64,000 nt of DNA. Source: Rhodococcus gordoniae. Its GTDB lineage: Bacteria > Actinomycetota > Actinomycetes > Mycobacteriales > Mycobacteriaceae. Position numbers and translations under genes: made by a program. The notes under the pieces are model-generated. The model saw only the letters and a program-made list of their open reading frames with translations, had not been told where the DNA came from and searched no databases. Location: contig NZ_LPZN01000017.1 in the NCBI RefSeq assembly GCF_001646655.1, forward strand, positions 124,001 to 188,000, read 5' to 3'. Positions 1 to 8,947 of this stretch are shown piece by piece. The first letter of the stretch is position 1; each line of letters opens with the position of its first letter.

Positions 1-441
1 TCGTTGCACGCCGCCGGTTCCGGCATCACCGCCCTCGCCGACCACGAACAGCTCCCGGCACATCGGCGCCGATGCGAACGCGGTTCGCCCGCCCTCGCCG
101 ATCTGCAGGTCCGGTCCGCCTTCGAAGCAGAAGTAGGCCAGAGCGCCGGAATCGTCGAGATGGTAGGCGATCTCACGGCTCTTGAGCATGATGTTCAGCG
201 GCACTACGACGGCCCCGGCTTTGAGGATGCCGTAGTAGACGATCGCGAATTCCGGCACGTTGGGAAACGACATGGCCACGGTGTCACCGGGCGTGATACC
301 TCGCTCGACCAGCAGGTTCGCTACCTGGTTCGCGCGGGCGTCGAGTTCGCCGTAACTGATCCGGGTGTTTCCGATCACCACGGCATCGCGGTGCGGGTAC
401 CGGCGGGCGGAATCCTCCAGAAGAACGGACAGGTTGAGCAT
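1..441 (-). CDS. Acyl-CoA synthetase (AMP-forming), N-terminal part
   Basis: Partial gene running off the left edge; 147 codons are visible from an ATG at 441. The start reads MLNLSVLLEDSARRYPHRDA and is followed by ISYGELDARANQVANLL, GDTVAMSFPN and a GAVVVPLN stretch. This order is typical of the N-terminal domain of ANL-superfamily fatty-acid/aryl-CoA ligases, which make acyl-CoA from acid, ATP and CoA. The P-loop (SGTTG-type) and AMP-binding motifs would lie beyond the window, so chain-length class cannot be judged. It begins 13 bp after the CoA-transferase beta gene on the same strand and is probably the last visible gene of that operon. Family call firm, substrate unknown. Confidence 0.85.
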   Translation of the reverse strand, partial: MLNLSVLLEDSARRYPHRDAVVIGNTRISYGELDARANQVANLLVERGITPGDTVAMSFPNVPEFAIVYYGILKAGAVVVPLNIMLKSREIAYHLDDSGALAYFCFEGGPDLQIGEGGRTAFASAPMCRELFVVGEGGDAGTGGVQR

Positions 442-454
442 GATGGGGTCGCTT

Positions 455-1135
455 TCAGGATTCGGACAAGGCAGTGGATTCGGCGATCGAGGACAGCGGT
501 GCTCCGGTGGCGGCGCGCACCTGATCCTCGGTGACGCCCGGGGCGCACTCGGTCAGGACGAGGCCGTCGGCGGTCACGTCGATCACCGCGAGGTTGGTGA
601 CGATGCGCTGGACCACGCCCTCACCGGTGAGCGGCAGCGAGCACTGCGAGACGATCTTCGGGTTGCCCTGCTTGTCGGTGTGCTCCATGAGCACGATGAC
701 CGTGCGGGCCCCGTGGACGAGATCCATCGCCCCACCCATGCCCTTGACCATCTTGCCGGGCACCATCCAGTTCGCCAGATCACCGGTGGCCGAGACCTCC
801 ATGCCGCCGAGCACCGCGGTGTCGATGTGGCCGCCGCGGATCATGCCGAAGCTCAGCGCCGAGTCGAAGAAGGCCGCGCCGGGATCGACCGTCACGGTCT
901 CCTTGCCGGCGTTGATCAGATCCGGGTCGACGGCGTCCTCGGTCGGATACGGCCCGGTGCCCAGGATGCCGTTCTCGCTGTGCAAGGTCACGTGCACACC
1001 CTCGGGCAGGTAGTTGGGGATCAGTGTCGGCAACCCGATGCCGAGGTTGACGTACTCCCCCGGAGCGAGTTCGCGTGCGGCTCGCTCGGCCATCTGCGTG
1101 CGCGTCCAGCCCAGTGTCTCGACAGCTGTGGTCAT
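455..1135 (-). CDS. 3-oxoacid CoA-transferase, subunit B
   Basis: A 226-residue protein of the CoA-transferase family I beta subunit (ScoB/PcaJ/AtoA type). The catalytic-glutamate motif region reads [14 protein letters not shown] (about residues 52-65), preceded by [32 protein letters not shown] and [11 protein letters not shown] are further family blocks. With the alpha subunit it moves CoA between succinyl-CoA (or acetyl-CoA) and a 3-oxo acid. A BKACE enzyme two genes upstream releases acetoacetate, so acetoacetate activation is the likely job here (inference). Four bases separate it from the alpha gene, implying translational coupling. Succinyl-CoA:acetoacetate versus 3-oxoadipate specificity cannot be settled from sequence. 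Confidence 0.9.
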   Translation of the reverse strand: MTTAVETLGWTRTQMAERAARELAPGEYVNLGIGLPTLIPNYLPEGVHVTLHSENGILGTGPYPTEDAVDPDLINAGKETVTVDPGAAFFDSALSFGMIRGGHIDTAVLGGMEVSATGDLANWMVPGKMVKGMGGAMDLVHGARTVIVLMEHTDKQGNPKIVSQCSLPLTGEGVVQRIVTNLAVIDVTADGLVLTECAPGVTEDQVRAATGAPLSSIAESTALSES

Positions 1136-1139
1136 GTCT

Positions 1140-1898
1140 CTACGCTCCCTTCCCGGCGCTGACGGTGCGCTTTTCGATCTGCTTGTCCTGGACGCCGGTG
1201 TGCACGACCCGGTTCACGAAGATGCCCGGCAGGTGCACCTCGCCGGGATCGATCTCGCCCGGCTCGACGAGTTCTTCGACCTGGGCGATGCACACACGGC
1301 CGGCCATGGCGGCGAGCGGGTTGAAGTTCATCGCGGCCTTGTTGAACACGAGGTTGCCCTCGGTGTCGCCCTTGAGGGCGTGGACGAGCGAGAAGTCGGC
1401 GGTGATGGACTCCTCGAGCACGTACCGCTTGCCGCGGAACTCGCGGATCTCCTTCGCCGGCGACGCCACGGCGACCGATCCGTCGGCGTGGTACTTCCAG
1501 GGCAGTCCGCCCTGCGAGATGGGGGTGCCGACCCCGGCGGGGGTGAAGAAGGCGGGGATGCCGGCGCCACCGGCGCGGAGCTTCTCGGCGAGGGTGCCCT
1601 GCGGGGTCAGCTCGACCTCGAGCTCACCCGAGAGGTACTGCCGGGCGAATTCCTTGTTCTCCCCGACGTACGACGCGGTGACCCGGCGGATACGCTTGTC
1701 TGCCAGCAGGATTCCGAGACCGTGCCCGTCGACGCCACAGTTGTTGGAGAACACCTCGAGGTCGGTGGTGCCGGTGTCGGCGATGGCCTGGATCAGGACG
1801 TCGGGGATGCCGCACAATCCGAATCCGCCCACCGCGAGAGTCGCACCGTCACGGATATCGGCGACGGCCTCCGCGGCAGTGGCGTAGAGGCCGGTCAT
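1140..1898 (-). CDS. 3-oxoacid CoA-transferase, subunit A
   Basis: Alpha subunit of the same heterodimeric family I CoA-transferase, about 252 residues. It has the [16 protein letters not shown] glycine-rich CoA-binding block near the N-terminus, then [12 protein letters not shown] and [15 protein letters not shown]. The ATG at 1898 ([15 protein letters not shown]) is chosen because it overlaps the stop of the upstream hydrolase by the 4-base ATGA arrangement; a longer reading frame exists but would cover much more of that gene. It is co-transcribed with subunit B. The pair probably activates acetoacetate or a 3-oxoadipate-like acid. Confidence 0.9.
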   Translation of the reverse strand: MTGLYATAAEAVADIRDGATLAVGGFGLCGIPDVLIQAIADTGTTDLEVFSNNCGVDGHGLGILLADKRIRRVTASYVGENKEFARQYLSGELEVELTPQGTLAEKLRAGGAGIPAFFTPAGVGTPISQGGLPWKYHADGSVAVASPAKEIREFRGKRYVLEESITADFSLVHALKGDTEGNLVFNKAAMNFNPLAAMAGRVCIAQVEELVEPGEIDPGEVHLPGIFVNRVVHTGVQDKQIEKRTVSAGKGA

Positions 1899-2482
1899 GT
1901 CGTGACCCCTGACGGTCGCCGAAGCAGTTCCTGCAGGAGAACGTCGACCTCGGGCCAATCACCGTAACCGGACGCCGGATTGAGGTGTCCGACCTCGCCG
2001 AGGTCGACGAATCGACTGCCCCATACTTCCGCCATCCCTGCGACCCGACGCTTCTCTGCGAGCGGATCGTTGCTACTGGCTGCGACAATGCTGGGGAACG
2101 GAAGGCGGCGACGCGGTATCGGAAGCCAGCCACCCTGATCCAGATCATCCAGGCCGGGATACCCCTCGGGCAGGGGGTTTTCCAGATCGGCCGGGGTCGC
2201 GAGCAGCGCGCCTCGGACCGGCCGGGTGGTCTGCAGAGCCCAGTGCACGCTGATGAGAACGCCGGCGCTGTGCGCCACCAGCACCACCGGTCCGCCGATA
2301 TCGGCCACGACCGCGTCGAGGGCGGCGACCCGTGCGGCCAGGCTCAGGCGGTCACGCTCCAATGGAGGTACGGTGCGCACCCGGTCGAGCCGATCGGCGA
2401 GCAGGGTCTGCCAGTGCTCGGCGACGTGATCGCGCAAGCCGGGCACGATGACCACGGTCGGTTCGATGTCGTCGTTCATCAT
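1895..2482 (-). CDS. RBBP9/YdeN-type serine hydrolase
   Basis: A 195-residue alpha/beta hydrolase of the RBBP9/YdeN family (Ser_hydrolase, PF06821). The early VIVPGLRDHVAEHWQTLL segment is characteristic. The nucleophile elbow is AHSAGV, the acid is probably the Asp of ASSNDPLA, and the histidine lies in GEVGHLNPASGYGDWPE, so the triad is complete. It sits inside the catabolic operon between the BKACE and CoA-transferase genes and overlaps the latter by 4 bp. A thioesterase or esterase step in the same pathway is plausible but unproven; substrates of this family are poorly known. Confidence 0.8.
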   Translation of the reverse strand: MMNDDIEPTVVIVPGLRDHVAEHWQTLLADRLDRVRTVPPLERDRLSLAARVAALDAVVADIGGPVVLVAHSAGVLISVHWALQTTRPVRGALLATPADLENPLPEGYPGLDDLDQGGWLPIPRRRLPFPSIVAASSNDPLAEKRRVAGMAEVWGSRFVDLGEVGHLNPASGYGDWPEVDVLLQELLRRPSGVTT

Positions 2483-2529
2483 TCTCCGAAATCATTTCTT
2501 TCGCAACGGATTACCGTTCACTCCGACCA

Positions 2530-2606
2530 CCCGGGCGGTCAGCTCGCCCGGGAGGGTGGGAGACGGGGTTCGATCGGTCCCCGTCGCCGGCGACGGGGAC
2601 CGATCG
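2530..2606. terminator. Two strong hairpins between operon genes
   Basis: The 132-bp gap between the BKACE and hydrolase genes holds two inverted repeats. The first, 2530-2552, pairs CCCGGGC with GCCCGGG. The second, 2571-2606, is a perfect 36-bp palindrome whose left half is CGATCGGTCCCCGTCGCC. No T-tract follows on either strand. They may act as an attenuator or mRNA-stability element that lowers expression of the four downstream genes, or as a protein-binding site. Confidence 0.5.
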
Positions 2607-2614
2607 AGGCAGTG

Positions 2615-3667
2615 TCAGGCGTGCTGGGTGAAGCCGACCTGGCCGGGACGGCGATTGGGGGCGTAGCCGAGCTTGGCGAGGGTTTCGTCGGCGTCGCGGT
2701 AGGTTTCGCCGATCCGGTAGATCTCGCGGGCCTCCTTGCCGGTGGCGACCTCACGACCGAGTTCGCCCGCGATGCGGACCAGCTGCCGGATCTGCTGCAC
2801 CGAGGTCATCTTCTCACCCTTGCGGCCCCAGATCGTGTCCTCGTTGCCGCACCGGGTGTGCAGCCCCATCGCGATGGCCATGGCATTGACCGGCAGCACC
2901 GAACGCATGAGGGTTTCCAGGGTCAGGCATGCCCCGTCGGGCACACGCTGGATGAAGTTCATGATGTTGTACGGGTTCGGGCCGTCGAAGCCGCCGCCGA
3001 TACCGACCCAGGTCAGGTTCAGCGGGCCGGTGTAGATGCCGCGCCGGATCAGCCGTTCGACGGTCTCGAGCTGCGGGATGGACGAGAGCTGGAAGTGTGG
3101 CTGGATGCCGGCGGCCTGCAGTCGACGCAAATGCTCCTCGACCCATTCCGGCCCGGCGGGCACCGTCATCTCCCGGTAGGTCGTCGCGAGCTCCGGGCGT
3201 TCCATCGAAGTGCCGGCGATGTCGTCCGCGGTCATCAGTTCCATGATGTTCATCTGGCTGGTGTTGATGGCGATGGTCACCTGATCCGGCTTCGGATCCA
3301 GTTCGGCGAGCATGTGCCGAACATCGTCCGAAAGCCACTTCGCTTCGGCGCCTTCACCTTCCGGTGCGAACGAGATCGAACCGCCGACCTGCAGAATCAT
3401 GTCCGGGACTGCTTCGCGCAGACGGGAGAGCAGTTCGTTGAACTTCGACAGTCGCTTGCTGCCCTTGCCGTCGAGCTCGCGAACGTGGATGTGCAGCACC
3501 GTGGCACCGGCCTCGTAACAGTCCACCGCCTGCTGGACATGCTCGTCCATCGTCAGCGGCAGGTCCTCCGGGAAATCGTCCGGTTCCCATTCCGGTCCGT
3601 ACGGGGCCGCGGTGATGACCAGCTTCTCCTGGCATTCGGGGAACAAGGCATCGTCGTGGAAATGCAT
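2615..3667 (-). CDS. BKACE family beta-keto acid cleavage enzyme
   Basis: About 350 residues, member of the BKACE/DUF849 family (PF05853), which condenses a beta-keto acid with acetyl-CoA to give acetoacetate plus a new acyl-CoA. Recognisable blocks are LVITAAPYGP, VDCYEAGATVLHIHVREL (metal-binding HxH), ILQVGGSISF, VPAGPEWVEEHLRRLQAAGI, and RCGNEDTIWGRKG near the C-terminus. The start at 3667 (MHFHDDALFPECQEK) has a good GGAG site upstream. The family includes Kce and dehydrocarnitine cleavage enzyme, and its substrate range is broad. The neighbouring CoA-transferase fits removal of the acetoacetate product. The actual substrate is unknown. Confidence 0.88.
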   Translation of the reverse strand: MHFHDDALFPECQEKLVITAAPYGPEWEPDDFPEDLPLTMDEHVQQAVDCYEAGATVLHIHVRELDGKGSKRLSKFNELLSRLREAVPDMILQVGGSISFAPEGEGAEAKWLSDDVRHMLAELDPKPDQVTIAINTSQMNIMELMTADDIAGTSMERPELATTYREMTVPAGPEWVEEHLRRLQAAGIQPHFQLSSIPQLETVERLIRRGIYTGPLNLTWVGIGGGFDGPNPYNIMNFIQRVPDGACLTLETLMRSVLPVNAMAIAMGLHTRCGNEDTIWGRKGEKMTSVQQIRQLVRIAGELGREVATGKEAREIYRIGETYRDADETLAKLGYAPNRRPGQVGFTQHA

Positions 3668-3720
3668 GACAGTCTCCTGTGATCGGTTCGTGAAGTACTG
3701 GGGGAAAGAGATTTCGGTGG

Positions 3721-4620
3721 TCAGAAGGGGCGGTCGCCGATGATGCCGGCGCGCTCCATCTTTCGGACGGCCGGCCAGTAGTCCTGGACCGCGTAGTGCT
3801 GAGTGGAGCGGTTGTCCCAGATCGCCACGCTGTTCGGGGTCCACCGCCAACGGACCTGGTATTCGGGGATCGTTGCCTGGCTCTGCAGGTAACGGAGCAG
3901 CTCACCTGCTCCGGGGGCGTAGTCGATCCCGCAGCGGACGTTGTCCGCATTGTGGAAGTTCGTGAAATGTGTGGTGAAACTGTTGACGAACAGGACCTTT
4001 TCACCCGTGTCGGGATGAGTGCGGACGACGGGATGCTCCGCGTCCGGGAATCGGTCCTTCAACTCGAGGCGCTTGTCGATCGGCAGGCGCGCACCGAAGG
4101 ACGCTTCGATGCTGTGGCGTGCGCGCAGCTCGGAGATCTGTTCCTTCACGTGTTCGGGGAGCCGCTCGTAGGCGAGGGCCATGTTCACCCAGATCGTGTC
4201 GCCGCCGACGGCCGGGCCTTCGACGCAGCGAAGGACCGAGCCCATGGGCGGGTTCTGCCGCCAGGTGGCGTCGCAGTGGTAGGAATTCTCGAACGCCTCG
4301 GGTGGGCTGTCGAGCCCCTTGTAGATGCGGACCAGGCCGGGATGGTCCGGATCGCTGCCGAGGACCGGATGGTCCTCGAGCGGGCCGAACCGCTCGGCGA
4401 GGGCGACATGGTCGGCCCGGCTCATCTCTTGATCCCGGAAGAACAGCACCTTGTGTTCGAGCAGCAGCGCTTTCAGTTCGGCGAACCGTTCGTCGTCGTG
4501 GGTCACGTCGGCGAGGTCCACGCCGTGCAGTTCCGCACCGATGCTGGCGGTCAGCGGTTGTGCATTCATGGTGATGTGCGACTGTGTCTCGTCCCGAGTG
4601 CGGTCGGCGGTGGTGGTCAT
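3721..4620 (-). CDS. TauD/TfdA-family Fe(II)/2-oxoglutarate dioxygenase
   Basis: Around 299 residues. The facial triad is visible: the HxD pair in NSYHCDATWRQNPP and the distal histidine in DNRSTQHYAVQDYWP, followed by the arginine-bearing RKMERAGI that anchors 2-oxoglutarate. The N-terminal ASIGAELHGVDLA and EHKVLFFRDQEMS are family hallmarks. Members hydroxylate taurine, aryloxyalkanoates, alkyl sulfates and trimethyllysine-like compounds. The ATG at 4620 (MTTTADRTRD) has a GGAGGA site; an upstream in-frame ATG is possible. It lies 47 bp from the reductase gene and 53 bp from BKACE, so it likely catalyses an early oxidation in this operon. Confidence 0.88.
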   Translation of the reverse strand: MTTTADRTRDETQSHITMNAQPLTASIGAELHGVDLADVTHDDERFAELKALLLEHKVLFFRDQEMSRADHVALAERFGPLEDHPVLGSDPDHPGLVRIYKGLDSPPEAFENSYHCDATWRQNPPMGSVLRCVEGPAVGGDTIWVNMALAYERLPEHVKEQISELRARHSIEASFGARLPIDKRLELKDRFPDAEHPVVRTHPDTGEKVLFVNSFTTHFTNFHNADNVRCGIDYAPGAGELLRYLQSQATIPEYQVRWRWTPNSVAIWDNRSTQHYAVQDYWPAVRKMERAGIIGDRPF

Positions 4621-4667
4621 GACGGTCCTCCTGGGCATGACGGGAATGAATGGGCGTCCGGGGAAGG

Positions 4668-5645
4668 TCAGAGTGCGAACACCGACGAGCCGACGCTGAT
4701 GCCGGCTTCGAGGTCGCGGTGTGCTTGTTCGGCCTCGGCGAGCGTGTACCTCTGGTTGATGCCGATCTTGATGCGTCCGGTCGCGACATGGCCGAACAGT
4801 TCGTTCGCCAGGTCGGCCCGCTCGGCCGGATCGGCGATGTAGTCCGCCAATGCAGGCCGGGTGACGAACAATGAACCCTTGACCGCGAGCTGCATGGCGT
4901 CGATCGGGGGGATCGGACCCGACGCGGTGCCGAAGCAGACCAGCAGGCCCCGGCGGGCCAGGGAGTTCAGCGACGTCTCGTAGGTGGTGGCGCCGATGCT
5001 GTCGAACACCACCGGCACGCCGACACCGTCGGTCAGTTCGCGGACGCGGGTGGCGACATCCTCCCGGGTGTAGACGATGACTTCGCTGCAGCCGTGGGCC
5101 CGTGCCACTTCCGCTTTCGCGTCGCTGGACGTGGTGCCGATGACGTTGATGCCCAGGATCTTCGCCCACTGACAGAAGATCAGACCGACGCCGCCGGCTG
5201 CGGCGTGGAGCAGGACGGTGTCACCTGCCTTCAGCGTGGGGGCGATCCGGCGCAGCAGGTACGAGGTGGTGAGTCCGCGCATGGTCATCGCGGCTGCGGT
5301 ATCGAACTCGATGCCGTCGGGGAGCGCGATCAGGTGGTCGGCCGGCATGATCCGTTCGGTGCTGTATGCGCCGAGGGGGCTGCCGGTGTAGGTGACACGG
5401 TCGCCCTCGCGGAAGTCGGTGACATCCGGACCGACGGCCTCGATCACGCCTGCCGCCTCGACGCCCATTCCTGCCGGGAGCGGAGCCGGGTACATCCCGG
5501 TGCGGAAGTAGGTGTCCGCGAAGTTCAGGCCGACGGCTTCGTGCCGGATCCGCACCTCGCCGGGGCCGGGCTCGCCGACCTCCACGGTCTCCCATTTCAA
5601 GACCTCGGGGCCGCCCGTCTCGTAGAAGCGGATCGCATGCGCCAT
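4668..5645 (-). CDS. NADPH:quinone oxidoreductase (MDR family, QorA-like)
   Basis: A 325-residue zinc-independent medium-chain dehydrogenase. The sequence shows VGLNFADTYFRTGMYP, the GMGVEAAGVIEAVGPDV block, and the nucleotide-binding LLHAAAGGVGLIFCQWAK, with no structural-zinc cysteine lobe. This is the quinone reductase/enoyl reductase subfamily (QorA). It is the first gene of the minus-strand operon, starting at 5645 opposite the AraC-type regulator. Roles in the family range from quinone detoxification to enoyl reduction; in this cluster a reductive step on an unsaturated intermediate is plausible. Confidence 0.85.
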   Translation of the reverse strand: MAHAIRFYETGGPEVLKWETVEVGEPGPGEVRIRHEAVGLNFADTYFRTGMYPAPLPAGMGVEAAGVIEAVGPDVTDFREGDRVTYTGSPLGAYSTERIMPADHLIALPDGIEFDTAAAMTMRGLTTSYLLRRIAPTLKAGDTVLLHAAAGGVGLIFCQWAKILGINVIGTTSSDAKAEVARAHGCSEVIVYTREDVATRVRELTDGVGVPVVFDSIGATTYETSLNSLARRGLLVCFGTASGPIPPIDAMQLAVKGSLFVTRPALADYIADPAERADLANELFGHVATGRIKIGINQRYTLAEAEQAHRDLEAGISVGSSVFAL

Positions 5646-5818
5646 TTGTATTCTCCTCGAATGTGGGGGAGCTCTACTTCCCTCGCACGATGTGATGTCG
5701 ATAACACGACAGTAGGCGTATACTCGAGGAAATGCTTATCCCTGCGGGACATATTTATTATCATTTGGGGACCAGGCGTTATCCGGGCAAAGCTGAATTC
5801 GAAGAAGGAGAACCAGCC
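5646..5818. promoter_or_regulatory. Divergent control region of catabolic operon and AraC regulator
   Basis: The 173-bp gap between two divergent genes. It holds the dyad TGTCGATAACACGACA at 5696-5711, a candidate regulator site, and a TATACT -10-like hexamer at 5719-5724 for the plus-strand gene. A GAAGAAGGAGAACC ribosome-binding stretch precedes the ATG at 5819. Assignment of the dyad to the AraC protein is inference. Confidence 0.4.
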
Positions 5819-6829
5819 ATGGTCTCGCCGAAACCACTGGCGCGATACGCCTCCCTCACCGGCTTCGTCGACCTGGGGCGGTCCCTGTCGATCGATCCGG
5901 TTTCCCTGATGCGCAGCGTGGATCTCGACCCGAGCGGGCTCGAATTACAGGATCGATGGGTGCCCGCTGCCTCCATCGCCCGATTGCTGGAGCTCTCCGC
6001 CACGGCCACCAACCGGCAGGACGTCGGACTCAGGCTCGCCGAACGGCGGCGCCTGTCCAGTCTCGGCCCCTTGAGTGTGGCAATCCGCGAGGAACCGAAC
6101 GCCCGCAGTGCGGTGCACATGCTGATCCGCTACCAGCACACCTACAACGAAGCCCTGTTCATCGACGTCACCGAACGCGACGGATTGTCGAGGATCGCTC
6201 TGCGCGTCGAACCGGGGGAACCTATGCCCGTCCGCCAATCCACCGAGCTCGCCGTCGCCGTGATCCACCAATTGCTGCAGCATCTGCTCGGTGATCGTTG
6301 GCGGCCGGTGTCGGTGTCTTTCGAACACAGCCGACCCGAGGACGACAGCTCCCACCGTCGCATCTTCGATGCGCCACTGACGTTCGGCGGTGACTACTCG
6401 GGGATTGTCCTGTACACAAGTGATCTGGATCAGCCCAACCGCTTGTCCGACCCTCTGCTCCGCAACTACGCGCTGCAGTTCCTCGACGAACATGCTGCAC
6501 CCGAGACTCCGACGCTCGATCGACGCGTGAAAGAACTCGTCGAACTTCTGCTCCCGACCGGGCGTTGCTCGATCGATCAGGTGGCCTCGAGCATCGGCGT
6601 CGATCGGCGCACCATTCACCGCCACCTGGCCCGCTCGGGGCAAACCTTCACCGGCGTCGTCGACGCCACCCGCGCCGAGCTGGCCCAACGGTTGGTCGCG
6701 GGTCGACGACATACTTTCGCCGAGATATCTCAGATGCTGGCGTTCTCGGCACCGAGTGGGTTCTCACGATGGTTCACCCGCCGCTTCGGCATGACCCCCC
6801 GGGAATGGCGCGCACGCTCGGAAGAGTAA
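5819..6829 (+). CDS. AraC-family regulator with Arabinose_bd/OruR-type N-terminus
   Basis: A 336-residue transcription factor. The N-terminal two thirds matches the Arabinose_bd domain (PF12625): SLTGFVDLGRSLSIDPVSLM, LSSLGPLSVAIREEPNARSA and a YQHTYNEALF segment. The C-terminal AraC DNA-binding domain has two helix-turn-helix units, CSIDQVASSIGVDRRTIHRH and FAEISQMLAFSAPSGFSRWF, ending RRFGMTPREWRA. It starts at ATG 5819 behind a GGAGAA site. It is divergent from the catabolic operon, so it probably senses that pathway's substrate. Regulators of this subclass usually activate in response to a small acid or amine. Confidence 0.9.
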   Translation: MVSPKPLARYASLTGFVDLGRSLSIDPVSLMRSVDLDPSGLELQDRWVPAASIARLLELSATATNRQDVGLRLAERRRLSSLGPLSVAIREEPNARSAVHMLIRYQHTYNEALFIDVTERDGLSRIALRVEPGEPMPVRQSTELAVAVIHQLLQHLLGDRWRPVSVSFEHSRPEDDSSHRRIFDAPLTFGGDYSGIVLYTSDLDQPNRLSDPLLRNYALQFLDEHAAPETPTLDRRVKELVELLLPTGRCSIDQVASSIGVDRRTIHRHLARSGQTFTGVVDATRAELAQRLVAGRRHTFAEISQMLAFSAPSGFSRWFTRRFGMTPREWRARSEE

Positions 6830-6967
6830 CTGTCCCGAAATGTATGGATTGACGTCCCCACGGGATAATTCATTCGGCCTCACGGCGGATAAAGTGATAT
6901 GCACCACCATCCGCCACGGAAGACGTGTGCGACACACCCACGTCCCTCTGCGTGAAACGAGTGCCGC

Positions 6968-7357
6968 GTGACAAGACCCGAGCCCATCCCCACTCCGACA
7001 CTGGATGCCATGCACCAAGACGGAAAATGGAACCCGTTGTGGGACAAACTGTCCGAATGGGATCCGGAGTGGACCGAGCAGTTCATGGCGATGAACGCCA
7101 TCCCCATCCAACGCAAAGTTTTCACCCCGCAGTTCGTCGAACTGCTCAGCATCGCCATCGACGCCGCCGCAACCCATTTGTATGCGCCCGGCGTACGTCG
7201 CCACATCCGGGCCGCCCTCGACCTCGGTGTCTCCCGTGACGAGATCCTCGCCGTCCTGCAGATGGTCAGTGTTCTCGGCATCCACGCCTGCAATCTCGGC
7301 GTCCCCATCCTCGCCGAAGAACTCGACGCCCACCAGGCACGCCGCGCCGCATCCTGA
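6968..7357 (+). CDS. Carboxymuconolactone decarboxylase/AhpD-like protein
   Basis: A 129-residue all-helical protein with a GTG start. The core FTPQFVELLSIAIDAAATHLYAPGVRRHIRAALDLGVSRDEILAVLQM follows the CMD pattern (helix, then an H..AL..G.S..EI..VL signature). The CxxC pair of redox-active AhpD is absent: the corresponding site reads HLYAPG. A peroxidase-reductase role is therefore unlikely, and decarboxylase/lactonase-like or unknown activity is more probable. It lies between the AraC gene and the MFS gene and probably belongs to the same pathway, 30 bp upstream of the transporter. Confidence 0.75.
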   Translation: MTRPEPIPTPTLDAMHQDGKWNPLWDKLSEWDPEWTEQFMAMNAIPIQRKVFTPQFVELLSIAIDAAATHLYAPGVRRHIRAALDLGVSRDEILAVLQMVSVLGIHACNLGVPILAEELDAHQARRAAS

Positions 7358-7387
7358 CCACTCATCTGCCTCACCCGAGGAGCATCC

Positions 7388-8776
7388 ATGGCCAATCGAC
7401 TCCCCTCGATCGACATTTCCGTCGACATCGTTCCCGACTCACCACAGGGCGACGTCGACACTCACCACACCGATGTAGACGGTCGGGTACGCCGTCGTTC
7501 CGTCTATCCCTGGCTGGTCTTCGCGCTGACGTTCGCGCTGCTGCTGTCGGACTACATGTCCCGCCAGGTACTCAGCGCCGTCTTCCCGTTCCTGAAAGCG
7601 GACTGGGCCCTGTCGGACTCTCAACTCGCCTCGCTCACCAGCATCGTCGCCCTCATGGTCGGTCTGCTGACCTTCCCACTCTCGCTCCTCGCCGACCGCT
7701 GGGGTCGGGTACGCAGCCTGATCCTGATGGCAGTGCTCTGGAGCATCGCGACCCTGTTCTGCGCCATCGCAGCCAACTACGAACAGCTGCTGGCTGCACG
7801 CTTTCTGGTCGGAGTGGGCGAAGCCGCCTACGGCAGCGTCGGAATCGCCGTGGTCCTGAGCGTCTTCGCGCCCCGGGTGCACTCCGCCCTCAGCGGCGCA
7901 TTCATGGCCGGCGGCTCGTTCGGCTCGGTCATCGGTGTCTCACTCGGTGGCGTCATCGCGGTGCACCTGAGCTGGCGGTGGTCGTTCGCAGCCATGGCAG
8001 TGCTCGGTCTGATTCTCGTCGCGCTGTTCCGGGCCGTGGTCACCGAGCGGCGCTTGGCGGCGCACGCCGCAGACCAGGGCCCCGCGATGCCTGCCCGGCC
8101 GGATGCACTGCGGATCCGTGTACCCGTCTCGACCCTGTTCACCAGTCCCGCCGTGTGGTGCGCCTATCTCGGGGGCGGCCTCCAGATGTTCACCGCCGCC
8201 GTGTTGCTGGCGTGGACTCCCAGCTTCTTCAACCGCGAATACGGCATGGCCCCGGACAAGGCCGGCGTGATCGCATCGGTCTTCGTGCTGCTGGTCGGCA
8301 CGGGCATGGTGGTGTGCGGGATGATCACCGACCGGGTCGGCCGCGACAATCCGTCCCGGAAATGGTCCAGCGCCATCGTGTTCTGCGCCATCTCCTTGAC
8401 CTCCCTCGGGACTGCATTCCAACTGGAACCGGGAACGGCGCAACTGATCCTCATCGCGCTCGGGGCCTTCTTCTCCGCCGGCTCCTCCGGTCCGACCGCA
8501 GCGATGGTGGCCGGCTTGACCCACCCATCGGTACGGGCTTCGGCACTCGGCAGCCTCACCGTCGCCAACAACCTCCTCGGACTGGCGACCGGGCCCTTCA
8601 TCGTCGGCATTCTCGCCGATCGCCTGGGTCTGCTCGGGGCGCTGCAAATCACACCACTGGTGTACGTCTTGGCGATCATCGCTCTACTCTTCGGCCGACG
8701 GCTCTACCCTGCCGGTTTGAGGAAGCTCTCGGCTCACAGCGACGCCGCGACCGACCGTTGTAGCCGACAGCCGTAA
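7388..8776 (+). CDS. MFS permease (12 TM), likely uptake for the catabolic cluster
   Basis: A 462-residue membrane protein with about twelve hydrophobic segments after a 35-residue hydrophilic N-terminus. The loop 2-3 signature reads LADRWGRVRSL and its duplicate between TM8 and TM9 is MITDRVGRDNPSRK. SDYMSRQVLSAVFPFLKADW in TM1 resembles the spinster/hexuronate-like MFS subgroup. A central hydrophilic loop lies near residues 215-240. The genomic link with BKACE and the dioxygenase suggests import of the pathway substrate, most likely an organic acid; direction and substrate are not shown by sequence. Confidence 0.85.
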   Translation: MANRLPSIDISVDIVPDSPQGDVDTHHTDVDGRVRRRSVYPWLVFALTFALLLSDYMSRQVLSAVFPFLKADWALSDSQLASLTSIVALMVGLLTFPLSLLADRWGRVRSLILMAVLWSIATLFCAIAANYEQLLAARFLVGVGEAAYGSVGIAVVLSVFAPRVHSALSGAFMAGGSFGSVIGVSLGGVIAVHLSWRWSFAAMAVLGLILVALFRAVVTERRLAAHAADQGPAMPARPDALRIRVPVSTLFTSPAVWCAYLGGGLQMFTAAVLLAWTPSFFNREYGMAPDKAGVIASVFVLLVGTGMVVCGMITDRVGRDNPSRKWSSAIVFCAISLTSLGTAFQLEPGTAQLILIALGAFFSAGSSGPTAAMVAGLTHPSVRASALGSLTVANNLLGLATGPFIVGILADRLGLLGALQITPLVYVLAIIALLFGRRLYPAGLRKLSAHSDAATDRCSRQP

Positions 8777-8947
8777 CGATCCCCGGTACTACCGTTCTCG
8801 TGAAGACCCTCGACCGGCAACCGAACAGCCGGGTAGCCATCGCAATACGCCGAGAACTGCGTGCCTGGTCATCCCGCCGGTTGTCGCTCGGGGGCACATT
8901 CTTCTCGGGCATTCATGCGTTATCTGCAAATTCCGGGAGAACGCACG

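Noticed and set aside
7439-8647. Long minus-strand frames opposite the MFS gene
   Set aside because: Mirror frames of a GC-rich membrane-protein gene; the plus-strand product has all MFS signatures.
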